A DNA stretch of 64,000 nucleotides from positions 124,001 through 188,000 of the forward strand of contig JACPWC010000056.1 in the NCBI GenBank assembly GCA_016197225.1. The letters are read 5' to 3'. The notes below the pieces were generated by a model. It had not been told where the DNA came from. It did no database searches and worked only from the letters and a program-made list of their open reading frames with translations. Position 1 is the first letter of the stretch; each line of letters opens with the position of its first letter. The position numbers were made by a program, and so were the translations under genes. This stretch comes from Chloroflexota bacterium. GTDB taxonomy: Bacteria > Chloroflexota > Anaerolineae > Anaerolineales > VGOW01. Shown piece by piece: positions 1-9,947 of this stretch.

Positions 1-873
1 CGTCGAGCCAATCAGGCTGATATGTTTGCCAAACATAAAGCGATTGTCTATCTCAAACTTTGGTCCGGCGGTGTTGCCCACTGTCAGCACGCGGCCTCCT
101 TTTCGCACACAACGAAGGCTGGTCATCATCGTGGCCGCGCCCACGTTGTCCACCACCACGTCCACGCCGCGCTTGCCCGTCAACTGGTAAATCTTCTTGC
201 CCCAATCTTCTTTGGAGCGATCAATCAACACGTCCGCGCCGAGCGACTGAGCCAGGGCCAGCTTCTTTTCGTCCGAGCCGACGACGTAAACGGTGCAACC
301 GGCCAGTTTGGCAATCTGGATGGCGGCGGTGTTCACGCCCCCGCCCGCGCCCACGATCAGAATCGTCTCACCCGCTTGAAGCCGGCCTTTGGTGATGAGC
401 GAGTGCCAGGCGGTGTGGAACACGAGACCGGCGGCGGCGGCTTGTTCAAAGGGGAAGCCGTCGGGCAAGCGCAAAAGCTGTCGTTCGGGAATAGCGGCGT
501 ATTCGGCATTCGTGCCGTCAACCGTCTCGCCGAACAGGTGCCAGTTGAAGCACAGGTTATCATTCCCGGCCACACACATTTCACAGTGGCCGCAACCGAC
601 GTTGGTGTTGAGAACGACCCGGTCGCCCACAGAAAAGCCGGCCCTGAGCGAAGTCGAAGAGGCGGCAACGACGCCCGCTCCATCCGAGCCGAGGGTGTGC
701 GGCAGGGTCAATTTGATTCCCGGCCAGCCGTCGCGCACCCACTTGTCCACCCGGTTCATGGCCGCGGCTTTGATCTGCACCAGGACTTCTCCGGGCCGGG
801 GTTCGGGCACTGGCAGTTCACCGTAAGTCATCACTTCCGGGCCGCCGTGTTGAGGGAAGAATGCGGTTTTCAT
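1..873 (-). CDS. Zinc-type alcohol dehydrogenase / quinone oxidoreductase, 3' end cut by window edge
   Basis: The reading frame starts at the ATG at 873 and runs off the window without a stop. The product begins MKTAFFPQHGGPEVMTYGEL and fits the medium-chain dehydrogenase/reductase fold: a GroES-like N-terminal half, a four-cysteine structural-zinc lobe (CGHCEMC then C seven residues on), and a Rossmann segment with a VGAGGGV dinucleotide-binding turn. The usual catalytic-zinc Cys and His-Glu are replaced (MNRVD, GSDGAG), as in the non-catalytic-zinc branch, so the substrate cannot be named. Its ATG overlaps the stop of the upstream membrane-protein gene (ATGA), which implies translational coupling. 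Residues about 72-78 (SSTSLRAG) come from a repeat-like CTTCGACTTCGCTCAGG word. Confidence 0.85.
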   Translation of the reverse strand, partial: MKTAFFPQHGGPEVMTYGELPVPEPRPGEVLVQIKAAAMNRVDKWVRDGWPGIKLTLPHTLGSDGAGVVAASSTSLRAGFSVGDRVVLNTNVGCGHCEMCVAGNDNLCFNWHLFGETVDGTNAEYAAIPERQLLRLPDGFPFEQAAAAGLVFHTAWHSLITKGRLQAGETILIVGAGGGVNTAAIQIAKLAGCTVYVVGSDEKKLALAQSLGADVLIDRSKEDWGKKIYQLTGKRGVDVVVDNVGAATMMTSLRCVRKGGRVLTVGNTAGPKFEIDNRFMFGKHISLIGST

Positions 874-2948
874 TGAGGTTCGGTTGAGGATGCCCGCCGC
901 CACAGCCAGAGAGTAAGGCCGCATCCGATCAGGGTGGCGGCAAGGCCAACAGCCACATCCCACGGGCGATAACGGAATTCGTAGGTATGTTGACCGGCGG
1001 GGGCAGTGACGGCAAGCCAGCGATCTTGTTTAAGCGGCTCCGGTTTCTCATCTCGCCAAACGTACCAGCCAACCCACGAGTTTTCCTCCACGACAAGTTG
1101 CCCAGCGCGATCGGTGGAGCAAGTCACCGTCAAGTCGCCACCGCTACCAGCGGCCTGACATGGCACTTTTTGAGCACCTGAAGCTATGTAGGCATATTCA
1201 GCCTGAGCGTCCTGATAAATAGGGATGTCGCCCAAAAGGCCAACCACCTCGGTATCGGGCGGAGCACCAGTACGATTGGCAATCAAATATGGTTTGGGAG
1301 GCTCCCTGTTTTTCCACTTCCATGCCCAAACAACGTTAGTCACTTTTAGTTGCGCTGCCACCGCAGGCTCGATCCAAAAATGCTCGCCGAAAGGCAGGGC
1401 AATCCAACGATCACCAGTGAGGTAAAGGTCTGATATAACTTGCTGGTAAGACTGGTAAATAGGGCTGGCATCACTAGTGCGAATAAAAACCTGGCTCAGA
1501 TCATAGGCGGTGCTGAACGACCAGTAGAGAGGAACGGCCAGCACCCATGCCACCGAGAGAGTGGCTGATTTGGCTGTGGTGAAAGAAATAGTGAGCTTCG
1601 GCCAGTTGAGCTTCAGCAATTGGTCGAAGCCATAAGCAGCTAGGGCCACAATGGGTGGGACAGCAAGAATGCTCATCAACGACGGATGGCGAAAGCCGTC
1701 GAAGTAAGTGGATAGTTTCGCAAGCCATTTTAGCGGAATGGCACTGCCCATCAGGAAACTCATCATCATGCCCGCGATCAGGCAAAGGGCCAGGCGGGCA
1801 TTGTCGCGACGAATAAAGCGAATAGAAATAATGGCCAGCAGGACCGGCACCCAGCCAATGTAAATGGTGAAGAGTTCAGGAGCGACGAACTTGCCGAGAA
1901 CATTAGTGTTCATGAAGGCCAGGTCGCGGATGACCAGGTTGAGAGGCGCGTATTCGAGCGGTTGAGCGCGAGTAAAGAGAGGGTCGGTTTCTTTGGCAAA
2001 GTTGGGGAGGAAATGGACAGCAGGGATGAGAAACAGACCAGCCATCAAAACACTGAGGCCGACGGCAAGCGCATACTCTTTCCAAACCGGGCGCAGGTGG
2101 AACTCATCATCAAGAAGAAGGAAGAGGAAGGCGGGGGCCCAACTGAGCAGGCTAAGTTGCAGATAGCCCTGGCCGGAGACGATCGCTAGCGCGCCGGTGA
2201 CGGCCAAGGCAAGGGTGGAGCGCCGCTTTCCGGTGAGGGCGAGGTCTATCGCCGCCGCCAGCGCCAAACTACATGAGGCGGTGGAGAGGACGATGCCAAA
2301 TTGGCCGGTGGCCATACGCGCTGACAGGTGACCGCCGACGACGATAAGCATGGCGCTCCACACCCGGGCCACCCGCCCCAGTTTAAGCAGGCGGGCGATC
2401 CACCATTGAGCATAACCGGCGATGATGAAACAGATCACCAGCGCCACTTTGGCCCCGGCCATCACACCCCACAACAGGGTGGTAATCATCACCAGCGGGT
2501 GGAGCTTACTGCCAAATGCGTCGGCCAGCGCTGGCATGCCGCCGTTGATCGTCCCGTCCCACAAAGCGCACAGGCCGCAACGTTGTAATTGCACCCAAAT
2601 ATAATGGGTGTTGAGTTGCCCGCCGATCTCGCTCGACACGGGCCACATGAACGGGTCGAAGTCAAGGTAAGCCCGCCCCACCCACATCGCCCAGCCCGCA
2701 ATGATGCCCAGCTCAACCACCGTTCCCGCGTGGGCGCGCAACCACTCCAGCAAGCTCACCTGTACTTGTTGCTTCATCACCGGCATCCGCCTGTACCTCA
2801 ACCACGTCAACAGTGGCGAGTACACGCCGAACAGGCGCACTTGCATATTATCGTCAGCAGGTTGAAAAGTGGCGCGGCTGAAAGCCAGCCACCCCAACGC
2901 CAATCCAACCATGATAAAAATCAGAGCAACAAGGTTGATGAGTGTCAT
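870..2948 (-). CDS. Multi-pass membrane protein, YfhO / PTPS-related type
   Basis: This 692-residue protein has roughly a dozen hydrophobic segments spread over residues 1-480 and a soluble C-terminal domain ending in one more transmembrane helix. The C-terminal text (ENSWVGWYVWRDEKPEPL, then a region ending in YEFRYRPWDVAVGL) matches the tail of YfhO-like and 6-pyruvoyl-tetrahydropterin-synthase-related membrane proteins. Those are thought to act in lipid-linked glycosyl transfer or cell-surface polymer modification. The function here is inferred from that resemblance only. The stop overlaps the start of the downstream alcohol dehydrogenase, and the start lies 8 bp after the stop of an acyl-CoA dehydrogenase, so the three may be cotranscribed. 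Confidence 0.7.
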   Translation of the reverse strand: MTLINLVALIFIMVGLALGWLAFSRATFQPADDNMQVRLFGVYSPLLTWLRYRRMPVMKQQVQVSLLEWLRAHAGTVVELGIIAGWAMWVGRAYLDFDPFMWPVSSEIGGQLNTHYIWVQLQRCGLCALWDGTINGGMPALADAFGSKLHPLVMITTLLWGVMAGAKVALVICFIIAGYAQWWIARLLKLGRVARVWSAMLIVVGGHLSARMATGQFGIVLSTASCSLALAAAIDLALTGKRRSTLALAVTGALAIVSGQGYLQLSLLSWAPAFLFLLLDDEFHLRPVWKEYALAVGLSVLMAGLFLIPAVHFLPNFAKETDPLFTRAQPLEYAPLNLVIRDLAFMNTNVLGKFVAPELFTIYIGWVPVLLAIISIRFIRRDNARLALCLIAGMMMSFLMGSAIPLKWLAKLSTYFDGFRHPSLMSILAVPPIVALAAYGFDQLLKLNWPKLTISFTTAKSATLSVAWVLAVPLYWSFSTAYDLSQVFIRTSDASPIYQSYQQVISDLYLTGDRWIALPFGEHFWIEPAVAAQLKVTNVVWAWKWKNREPPKPYLIANRTGAPPDTEVVGLLGDIPIYQDAQAEYAYIASGAQKVPCQAAGSGGDLTVTCSTDRAGQLVVEENSWVGWYVWRDEKPEPLKQDRWLAVTAPAGQHTYEFRYRPWDVAVGLAATLIGCGLTLWLWRRASSTEPQ

Positions 2949-2956
2949 AGCTGGTA

Positions 2957-4144
2957 TTAGCGCATTCCCAACTCATTCCGCGCAATCACCATCCGCTGAA
3001 TCTCGCTGGTGCCTTCATAAATCTCTGTAATCTTGGCGTCGCGGAAGTAACGCTCCACCGGCAGTTCCTTGCTGTAACCCATGCCGCCATGAATCTGCAC
3101 CGCCTGATGAGCGCAAAACATCGCCGTCTCCGAGGCAAACAATTTCGCCATCGAAGCTTCCAGCGAATACCGTTCGCCGGTATGCTTGCTCCGCTCCTTC
3201 GTCAGCGCCGCGTTATAGATCAGCAGGCGCGAGGCCTCGATGCGGGTTTTCATATCGGCAATCTTGAACTGAATGCCCTGAAACTCGCCGATCTTATTGC
3301 CAAAGGCCTCGCGTTCTTTGGCGTAAGCGATGCTGGCTTCGTAGGCGGCCTCGGCGATGCCCAGCGCCTGTGAGGCAATGCCAATGCGGCCCGCGTCCAG
3401 CACCGTCATCGCAATCTTGAAACCCTCGCCCTCCTCGCCCAGCCGGTTTTCAACAGGGCAGTGATAATCCTCAAATACAATTTCACTGGTGGCCGAGGCC
3501 CGAATACCCAGCTTTGGCTCGTGCTTGCCGCGCGAAAAACCGGGCTTGTCGGTTTCGACGATGAAGGCGGTGATGCCTTTGTGTTTTTTCTCCGGGGCAG
3601 TCATGGTGAAGAGGATGATGATGTCGGCCACGGGGGCCGAGGTGACCCACGACTTGCGGCCATTGAGGGTGTAGCCGTCGTTTTGACGTGTGGCCCGCGA
3701 CTTCATCGTCCCCGCGTCCGAGCCGGACATCGGCTCGGTGAGCGAGTAAGCGCCGATCTTCTCGCCGCCGGCAATCGGCGCAAGATACTTCTGCTTCTGC
3801 GCCTCCGTGCCAAACTTCAACAGGCCGTGGCAGACCAGTGAGTTGTTGACACTCATGATCGTGCCGTGCGCCGCATCCACTTTGCAGACCTCTTCCATCG
3901 CCAGAACGTAAGAAATCGTATCCAGGCCGGCGCCACCGTACTCTTCCGGCACTTCGATACCCATCAGGCCGAGCGCCCCCATTTTTTTGATCGTCTCAAA
4001 GGGAAACTCGCCCGTCTCGTCGTGGTGGGCGGCCACTTTGGCGATCTCCTTCCGGGCAAAGTCGCGGGCGGTGTTGCGGATCATTTCGTGCTCAGCCGTG
4101 AGCGTCAGACTCAGGCCGTTGTTTTGCAGTTCGGCAACGTTCAT
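2957..4144 (-). CDS. Acyl-CoA dehydrogenase
   Basis: This 395-residue flavoenzyme oxidises acyl-CoA to trans-2-enoyl-CoA and passes electrons to ETF. The signatures are AYSLTEPMSGSDAGTM (FAD/substrate loop, residues about 133-148), QIHGGMGYSKELPVERYFRD near residue 350, and ITEIYEGTSEIQR, which carries the position of the usual catalytic glutamate. Length and colinearity are normal for short/medium-chain family members. It is the first gene of a minus-strand run with the YfhO-like protein and alcohol dehydrogenase; 54 bp separate it from the hydrolase gene upstream. The chain-length specificity is not readable from sequence. Confidence 0.93.
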   Translation of the reverse strand: MNVAELQNNGLSLTLTAEHEMIRNTARDFARKEIAKVAAHHDETGEFPFETIKKMGALGLMGIEVPEEYGGAGLDTISYVLAMEEVCKVDAAHGTIMSVNNSLVCHGLLKFGTEAQKQKYLAPIAGGEKIGAYSLTEPMSGSDAGTMKSRATRQNDGYTLNGRKSWVTSAPVADIIILFTMTAPEKKHKGITAFIVETDKPGFSRGKHEPKLGIRASATSEIVFEDYHCPVENRLGEEGEGFKIAMTVLDAGRIGIASQALGIAEAAYEASIAYAKEREAFGNKIGEFQGIQFKIADMKTRIEASRLLIYNAALTKERSKHTGERYSLEASMAKLFASETAMFCAHQAVQIHGGMGYSKELPVERYFRDAKITEIYEGTSEIQRMVIARNELGMR

Positions 4145-4198
4145 TGGGGAATCCTCCAGAAAACAAGCGCAGGTTGCGAGGATTATAGCATGGGGACT

Positions 4199-5056
4199 CT
4201 AGCGGCATTCCTGCCAAAAGGCTAGGATTTTGGGGGCAATGGCCTCAGGAAGCTGGACATTCAAATCGTGCATGCCGCGAGGAATAAAGAGGATGCGCGC
4301 CGAGGGTTGGGCCTGGCGCAGAAAGTCGAGGGCCGGGGTCAGAAATGGGCGAACGTGAGACATCTGCCCAACCAAATACAGGATCGGATCGCGAACACGG
4401 CCAACATTGGGGCGCAAGTCTTCGCCAACCGTGCGCAGCAGATTTACCCAGGCACGGCGCTCGGCATGTGGCTCAAGATAACAGTCTTTCAACGCCCGCA
4501 ATTCCTCTCCGGGTGAATGACGCAGAATAAGCAGGCCGCGAACCCAGGCAACAACGATCAGCAACGGGATGAAGAGGCGAAAGATCAGCGGACCTATCAA
4601 CGGCGTGGCCAGAGCCAGACGCAAGACATGATAGACCCTCATCAAGCCCCACCAATAGAAAACGCCCTCGATTGCAGTGACGGTGACAACTTTCTCCGGG
4701 TGTTCGCCGGCAAGTGTCAGGGCGATGCCGCCTCCATAAGAAGCGCCGATGAGATGAGCGCGTTCTATTTCCAATTCCTGGAATGCTTGATATAGAACTT
4801 CCGCCTGAGAGGCCGCCGTGTACGAAAAATCAGCCGGCTTATCCGAGCGGCCCACGCCAAGATAATCGAAGGCCAGAACGCGAAAGGGCGGGTTGAGGAA
4901 AGGGACGAGACGCGCCCACTGCCGGTGCGAGGAAAACAGGCCGGGGATTAAAACAACCGGGGGCCGATTGTGAGAGTCGGCGGCCCCTGGAAATTCAACG
5001 TAGTGAAGGCGATGCGGCCCAACCGTGACAAATCGGGAGAGGGGTTTGCCGGTCAC
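4199..5056 (-). CDS. Alpha/beta hydrolase
   Basis: This 285-residue alpha/beta-hydrolase has an N-terminal oxyanion region (VVLIPGLFSSHRQW), the nucleophile elbow GASYGGG with Ser near residue 105, and a C-terminal His in PRGMHDLN. A hydrophobic stretch at residues about 150-175 (LIGPLIFRLFIPLLIVVAW) forms the cap region and might contact the membrane. The ester or other substrate is unknown. It starts 3 bp after the recR stop (5060), so it is probably cotranscribed with dnaX-ybaB-recR. Confidence 0.85.
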   Translation of the reverse strand: MTGKPLSRFVTVGPHRLHYVEFPGAADSHNRPPVVLIPGLFSSHRQWARLVPFLNPPFRVLAFDYLGVGRSDKPADFSYTAASQAEVLYQAFQELEIERAHLIGASYGGGIALTLAGEHPEKVVTVTAIEGVFYWWGLMRVYHVLRLALATPLIGPLIFRLFIPLLIVVAWVRGLLILRHSPGEELRALKDCYLEPHAERRAWVNLLRTVGEDLRPNVGRVRDPILYLVGQMSHVRPFLTPALDFLRQAQPSARILFIPRGMHDLNVQLPEAIAPKILAFWQECR

Positions 5057-5059
5057 GGC

Positions 5060-5683
5060 TTACATGTCGCTTCGGCCTTCGAGGGCGCGGGCCAGGGTGG
5101 TCTCGTCGGCGTACTCCAAATCGCCGCCGACGGGCAGGCCACGCGCCAGGCGGGTGACCCGGATTCCCAACGGCGCGATCTGTTTCTGCAAATACATGGC
5201 CGTGGCTTCACCCTCGTAGCTGGGGTTGGTGGCCAGGATCACTTCGCGCACGGGCGGCTTGCTCTCGCGCAGGCGGGTCATCAATTCTTTGATCCGCAGA
5301 TCATCCGGGCCAACATCTTCGACAGGCGAGATCGCGCCATGCAAAACATGGTAACGCCCGCGATACGAGCGCGTGCGCTCCAGGGCAATCACGTCCAGCG
5401 GCTCTTCGACGACGCAGAGCTGGGCAACGTCGCGAGTCTCGTCGCGGCACAGGCCACACGGGTCGGCTGAGGCCTCGGTCATATTGAAGCACGTCGAGCA
5501 GAAGCGGGTGCGCTCCTTCATTTGAGTGAGCGCCTCGGCCAGCGACTGGGTTTGCTCCGGCGGCTGGCGCAAAAGATAGTAAGTGAGGCGCGAGGCCGTT
5601 TTGGGGCCGATGCCCGGCAGGCGCGAGAACTCATCAACGAGGGCCTGCACCGAGGCGGGGATGACAGTTGTGGGAGGAGGCAT
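5060..5683 (-). CDS. recR: Recombination protein RecR
   Basis: RecR works with RecO/RecF to load RecA at single-stranded gaps. I place the start at the ATG at 5683, giving 207 residues, the normal family size; the frame stays open upstream only through a hairpin repeat. Visible features are the helix-hairpin-helix (FSRLPGIGPKTASRLTYYLL), the four-cysteine zinc finger (FCSTCFN then PCGLC) and the Toprim core (VREVILATNPSYEGEATAMY). The order dnaX-ybaB-recR is the classical conserved cluster. A word-repeat hairpin separates it from ybaB. Confidence 0.96.
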   Translation of the reverse strand: MPPPTTVIPASVQALVDEFSRLPGIGPKTASRLTYYLLRQPPEQTQSLAEALTQMKERTRFCSTCFNMTEASADPCGLCRDETRDVAQLCVVEEPLDVIALERTRSYRGRYHVLHGAISPVEDVGPDDLRIKELMTRLRESKPPVREVILATNPSYEGEATAMYLQKQIAPLGIRVTRLARGLPVGGDLEYADETTLARALEGRSDM

Positions 5684-5691
5684 GAAGCACC

Positions 5692-5772
5692 TGACAAGAT
5701 GACAAGGTGGCAAGATGACACGGTGAATCTCACCCGCCCATCTTGTCATCCACTCATCTTGTCATCCTGTCA
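5692..5772. repeat. Word-repeat hairpin (TGACAAGA type)
   Basis: The left arm 5692-5725 iterates TGACAAGATGAC-like words and the right arm 5739-5772 is its imperfect reverse complement. It fills the ybaB-recR junction, and its right end contains the ybaB stop codon. Confidence 0.85.
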
Positions 5773-6114
5773 CATCCCCGGCAGACCCAACCCGCCCGTC
5801 ACCGATTGCAAACGCTCGGCGGCCAGCACCTGCGAGCGTTCGATGGCTTCGTTGACGGCGGCCACCAGAATATCGCCCAACATCTCGGCGTCACCCGAAG
5901 CCATCAACTCAGGCGAGACGGCAATGGATTGAATCCGTTGCGCGCCAGAGATCACAATCGTGATCGCGCCGCCGCCTGCCGTCACCGTCAGGCGCTCGCC
6001 GGCCAGCGCTTCCTGCGTCTTCGCCATCTCTTCCTGCATCTTCGCCAGTCTTGCCATCATGTTGTTGCCACCGCCCACGTTGCCCGGCATGCGCAACCCT
6101 TTACCTTTTGCCAT
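5770..6114 (-). CDS. YbaB/EbfC nucleoid-associated protein
   Basis: This small dimeric DNA-binding protein (114 residues) is typically encoded between dnaX and recR, exactly as here. The core is recognisable: a Met/Gly-rich start (MPGNVGGGNNMMARLAKMQ), a coiled helix, then VTAGGGAITIVISG and the conserved helical region ELMASGDAEMLGDILVAAVN. The last residues (GLGLPGM) are followed by a stop that lies in the flanking hairpin repeat, so the natural C terminus may have been redrawn by that element. Confidence 0.93.
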   Translation of the reverse strand: MAKGKGLRMPGNVGGGNNMMARLAKMQEEMAKTQEALAGERLTVTAGGGAITIVISGAQRIQSIAVSPELMASGDAEMLGDILVAAVNEAIERSQVLAAERLQSVTGGLGLPGM

Positions 6115-6131
6115 ATTAGTCTCCTTGATGT

Positions 6132-6188
6132 GTTTCCTTCATTTCCCTCGTTTCCTTTGATGAAGGAAATCAGGGAAAAGAAGGAAAT
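6132..6188. repeat. Word-repeat hairpin (TTTCCTTC type)
   Basis: The arms are 6132-6157 (iterated TTTCCTTCATTTCCC words) and 6163-6188 (the complementary AAGGAAATCAGGGAAAA words). It lies between the dnaX stop and the ybaB start. Confidence 0.85.
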
Positions 6189-6189
6189 G

Positions 6190-7731
<1,542 letters not shown>

Positions 7732-7784
7732 AGTTTTTGCCTCAGGGCGAGTCTAACATTCCAACTGCCTTCACGCAAGACGAC

Positions 7785-7828
7785 TTGCCGGCTTCTTAAT
7801 TATCCGGCAAAGTGAGGGATGCTATAAT
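7785..7828 (+). promoter_or_regulatory. Probable tatA promoter with overlapping inverted repeat
   Basis: A perfect -10 (TATAAT, 7823-7828) lies 17 bp after a weak -35 (TTATCC, 7800-7805). The inverted repeat TTGCCGG (7785-7791) / CCGGCAA (7804-7810) straddles the -35 and could be an operator. It is in the divergent dnaX-tatA gap. Confidence 0.6.
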
Positions 7829-7881
7829 AGCCGCAGTGCAGACAAGAGTACGCCTGCACAACTTACACAGAGGAGTTTGCC

Positions 7882-8067
7882 ATGCCTTTTCGATTAGGCG
7901 CACCTGAGTTGATTATTATCCTGGTCATCGTCATCGTCCTGTTCGGCACCAGCCGCATCTCGACGATTGGCCGTGACCTGGGCGCGGCCATCCGTGAATT
8001 CCGCAAAGGAATGGGCGGTGACGAGGCCAAGAAGAAAGAAGAAGAAACGCCCACGAAAGAACAATAA
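7882..8067 (+). CDS. tatA: Twin-arginine translocase subunit TatA/E
   Basis: This 61-residue protein is the pore/assembly subunit of the Tat system, which exports folded proteins. One N-terminal transmembrane helix (GAPELIIILVIVIVLFG) is followed by the amphipathic helix (IGRDLGAAIREFRKG) and a charged Lys/Glu tail. A good ribosome site (AGAGGAG) precedes the ATG. It stands alone; no tatB/C is in the window. It is relevant to the window because the formate dehydrogenase catalytic subunit at 12607 and the binding protein at 62452 both carry Tat signals. Confidence 0.95.
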   Translation: MPFRLGAPELIIILVIVIVLFGTSRISTIGRDLGAAIREFRKGMGGDEAKKKEEETPTKEQ

Positions 8068-8071
8068 CACC

Positions 8072-8143
8072 GACTTATGGCAGTCTAACACTTGCAGACA
8101 CCAAGTGTCTTGGAGACACTTGGTGTCCGCGAAGCCATAAGTC
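8072..8143. terminator. Nested palindrome after tatA (ACCAAGTGTCT family)
   Basis: The inner stem GACACCAAGTGTCT (8097-8110) / AGACACTTGGTGTC (8114-8127) is a perfect 14-bp arm with a 3-nt loop. The outer arms GACTTATGG (8072-8080) and CCATAAGTC (8135-8143) nest around it. It lies between the convergent tatA and LysM genes and probably terminates both. A diverged copy of the inner stem is at 61731-61762. Confidence 0.75.
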
Positions 8144-8158
8144 AAACCGGAAGCGGTT

Positions 8159-8917
8159 CTAAGGTATCAAGAACGTTGTGTGAGTCTGGCCCTGCGGGTC
8201 CACCAACGTCGCCGTCTCGCCAGCCTGCCACATCGCCCCGCCCTGTCCCCAATATAAATCCGTCACCGTGTCGCGCCCCAGGCCGGTGTGAATATTAATG
8301 GCCCCGCCTTGAAACAAACTTAGCACCGGAAACGGGTATACATTGCCCTGGTCGTCGCGCAGAGTCCAGCCGGCCAGTTCCACCGGCCCGCCCAGGTTCA
8401 CCAGCGTCACCTTCTCGGTCGCCAGGTTGCCCGGGTCCACCACCGCCCGGATCGCCAATTGCGGCACGCCCTGTTGAACGACCGAGGTGCCCGTAGGCGG
8501 CGGCGTCACCGACGTGCCCTCTGGGTTGATCAACGCTTCCGCCGTCGCCGTCACCTTCGGCAAACCGCCGACCGGGATCACCAATATCTGCCCTACGCTC
8601 AACGCATTGGGATCAGTCAAGCCATTGGCGGCCAGGATGTCGTCCACCGACACGTCGAAGTCGAGCGAGATGCTTCCCAACGTGTCGCCGCCTTTCACTT
8701 CGTAAAGCGTCGGGGTCACCGTTGCCTGGATGAGTGGCGGCTGGGTTTGTGCGGCTACCTGAGTGGCGGCCAACGGCGGCTGAGGAATGGGCGTGTGGGT
8801 GGCAATCGCCGCCGGCTCCGAGTGGGTGGCATCCCAGATCGCCAGCACCGAGAACGTCACCGCCGCCGAGACAATCGCGTTCAAAATCAAATAGAAGAAC
8901 AATCGCCGCCAATTCAT
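8159..8917 (-). CDS. Membrane-anchored LysM and lamin-tail domain protein
   Basis: The product is 252 residues from the ATG at 8917. An N-terminal signal anchor (LFFYLILNAIVSAAVTFSVL) is followed by a Pro/Thr/Gln-rich linker. Next is one LysM domain (residues about 80-125: YEVKGGDTLGSISLDFDVS, LSVGQILVIP), expected to bind peptidoglycan. The C-terminal lamin-tail-like beta domain (VTLVNLGGPVELAGWTLRD, INIHTGLGRDT, ATLVDPQGQ) covers residues about 165-252. It is likely an extracytoplasmic wall-associated protein. The role is not known beyond the domains. Confidence 0.85.
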   Translation of the reverse strand: MNWRRLFFYLILNAIVSAAVTFSVLAIWDATHSEPAAIATHTPIPQPPLAATQVAAQTQPPLIQATVTPTLYEVKGGDTLGSISLDFDVSVDDILAANGLTDPNALSVGQILVIPVGGLPKVTATAEALINPEGTSVTPPPTGTSVVQQGVPQLAIRAVVDPGNLATEKVTLVNLGGPVELAGWTLRDDQGNVYPFPVLSLFQGGAINIHTGLGRDTVTDLYWGQGGAMWQAGETATLVDPQGQTHTTFLIP

Positions 8918-8997
8918 AATGCGGTGATCATACTCGGAAGCCAAGCGTCTGGCAATCGTCGGGCAAGGTCAACTTGTCCCGCGTTACAATCGGAGCG

Positions 8998-9468
8998 ATG
9001 CCCTACTTGATTGACGGCCACAACGTGATCGGCCAGACACCCGGCCTGTCGCTTGACGACCCGGACGACGAAGTGAAGCTGGTTCTCCTCATCCGCCGCC
9101 ATTGTTTGCGCGAGAGACGCAAGGCTACCCTGATCTTCGACGGCGGCCTGCCCGGCGGCGTGTCCAGCTTGTCTACGAGTGATGTGGCCGTCATCTTCGC
9201 CTCGGATCGTCACACCACTGCCGACGATTTGATCCTCAACCGGATCAGCGGCGAGAAGAATCCATCCGGCCTCATCGTGGTCACCTCCGATCAGAAAATC
9301 GTCTCCGCGGCGCAACGCCGCCGAATCAACGTCCGGCCCTCTGCCGAGTTTGGCCGCGCCCTGACGCAAACGGCAACTTCGGCCAGCGCTTCGGAAAAAG
9401 AGCGCGGCCTGACTCAGAACGAACTTTCGGAATGGGAAGAGTTTTTTAAGCAGAGGAAATCGGGCTAA
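8998..9468 (+). CDS. NYN domain protein, YacP type (probable RNase)
   Basis: The product is 156 residues from the ATG at 8998. The PIN-like NYN fold is evident: LIDGHNVIG at the N terminus with the catalytic Asp, LIFDGG, TADDLIL and VVTSDQKIVSAAQRRR. These acidic residues would coordinate Mg2+ for RNA cleavage. Bacillus YacP/Rae1 cleaves mRNA in the ribosome A site; whether this protein does so is inference. It has its own strong terminator at 9604-9648. Confidence 0.87.
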   Translation: MPYLIDGHNVIGQTPGLSLDDPDDEVKLVLLIRRHCLRERRKATLIFDGGLPGGVSSLSTSDVAVIFASDRHTTADDLILNRISGEKNPSGLIVVTSDQKIVSAAQRRRINVRPSAEFGRALTQTATSASASEKERGLTQNELSEWEEFFKQRKSG

Positions 9469-9603
9469 GGCTGGCGGCTCTCTCATTTGTCTCTCACCAT
9501 CAGTTAAGAGCGCCTTCATTCAGCCGGCTTATGCTGAGGTCAATAACGGCCCTCCGCAAAACCCATCAGCTCGCGCGTCCCTGACATGGAGTGGCCTATA
9601 AAA

Positions 9604-9648
9604 GAAACCGCCGGTGTGCCCCCCTCACACTGGCGGTTTCGTTTTATT
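9604..9648 (+). terminator. Rho-independent terminator
   Basis: The stem GAAACCGCCGGTGTG (9604-9618) / CACACTGGCGGTTTC (9626-9640) is followed by GTTTTATT. It is oriented for the NYN gene. Confidence 0.88.
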
Positions 9649-9649
9649 T

Positions 9650-9692
9650 GACAACGGATGAAACGGATAGAGCGGATTTGAAATTCGTTGTC
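9650..9692. repeat. Word-repeat hairpin (CAACGGAT type)
   Basis: The arms are GACAACGGAT (9650-9659) and ATTCGTTGTC (9683-9692), with internal ACGGAT words. It lies directly behind the terminator and shares vocabulary with 31377, 41629 and 45373. Confidence 0.7.
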
Positions 9693-9709
9693 TCCAGGCA
9701 TCGGCAAGG

Positions 9710-9940
9710 CTACTTGCGAGTTTTCTTCTTTGCCGGCTTTTTGGCCGTCGCCGGTTTGGCCGCCAGCGGGCGTTTGAACACCAGCCCCTCGCCGCCGAGC
9801 ATGCCGGTGTTCATGTCGTCAATCAACTCCCAGCCATCCGCGCCCAGGGCGTTTAGCACGGCGGGAAGAATGGGAAATTTTTGGGCGGCGTGCAACTTCT
9901 CGAACTGCTGGTTGTGCTTTTTGAATTCAGCCACCGTCAA
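9710..9940 (-). CDS. Small DUF4177-like protein with Lys/Ala tail
   Basis: The product is 76 residues, beginning at TTG 9940 or GTG 9934; no ATG is available. The central text (PAVLNALGADGWELIDDM, GEGLVFKRPL) resembles DUF4177-like proteins, in which a GWEL turn precedes a terminal strand. The C terminus is a basic AKKPAKKKTRK tail that might contact nucleic acid. It follows the PAP2 phosphatase stop (9948) by a few bases, so it is probably the last gene of that operon. The function is unknown. Confidence 0.65.
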   Translation of the reverse strand: MTVAEFKKHNQQFEKLHAAQKFPILPAVLNALGADGWELIDDMNTGMLGGEGLVFKRPLAAKPATAKKPAKKKTRK

Positions 9941-9947
9941 GGATACT

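Noticed and set aside
8083-8090. GTCTAAC core after tatA as a possible attC
   Set aside because: No GTTRRRY partner lies within 150 bp; the palindrome there belongs to the ACCAAGTGTCT family.
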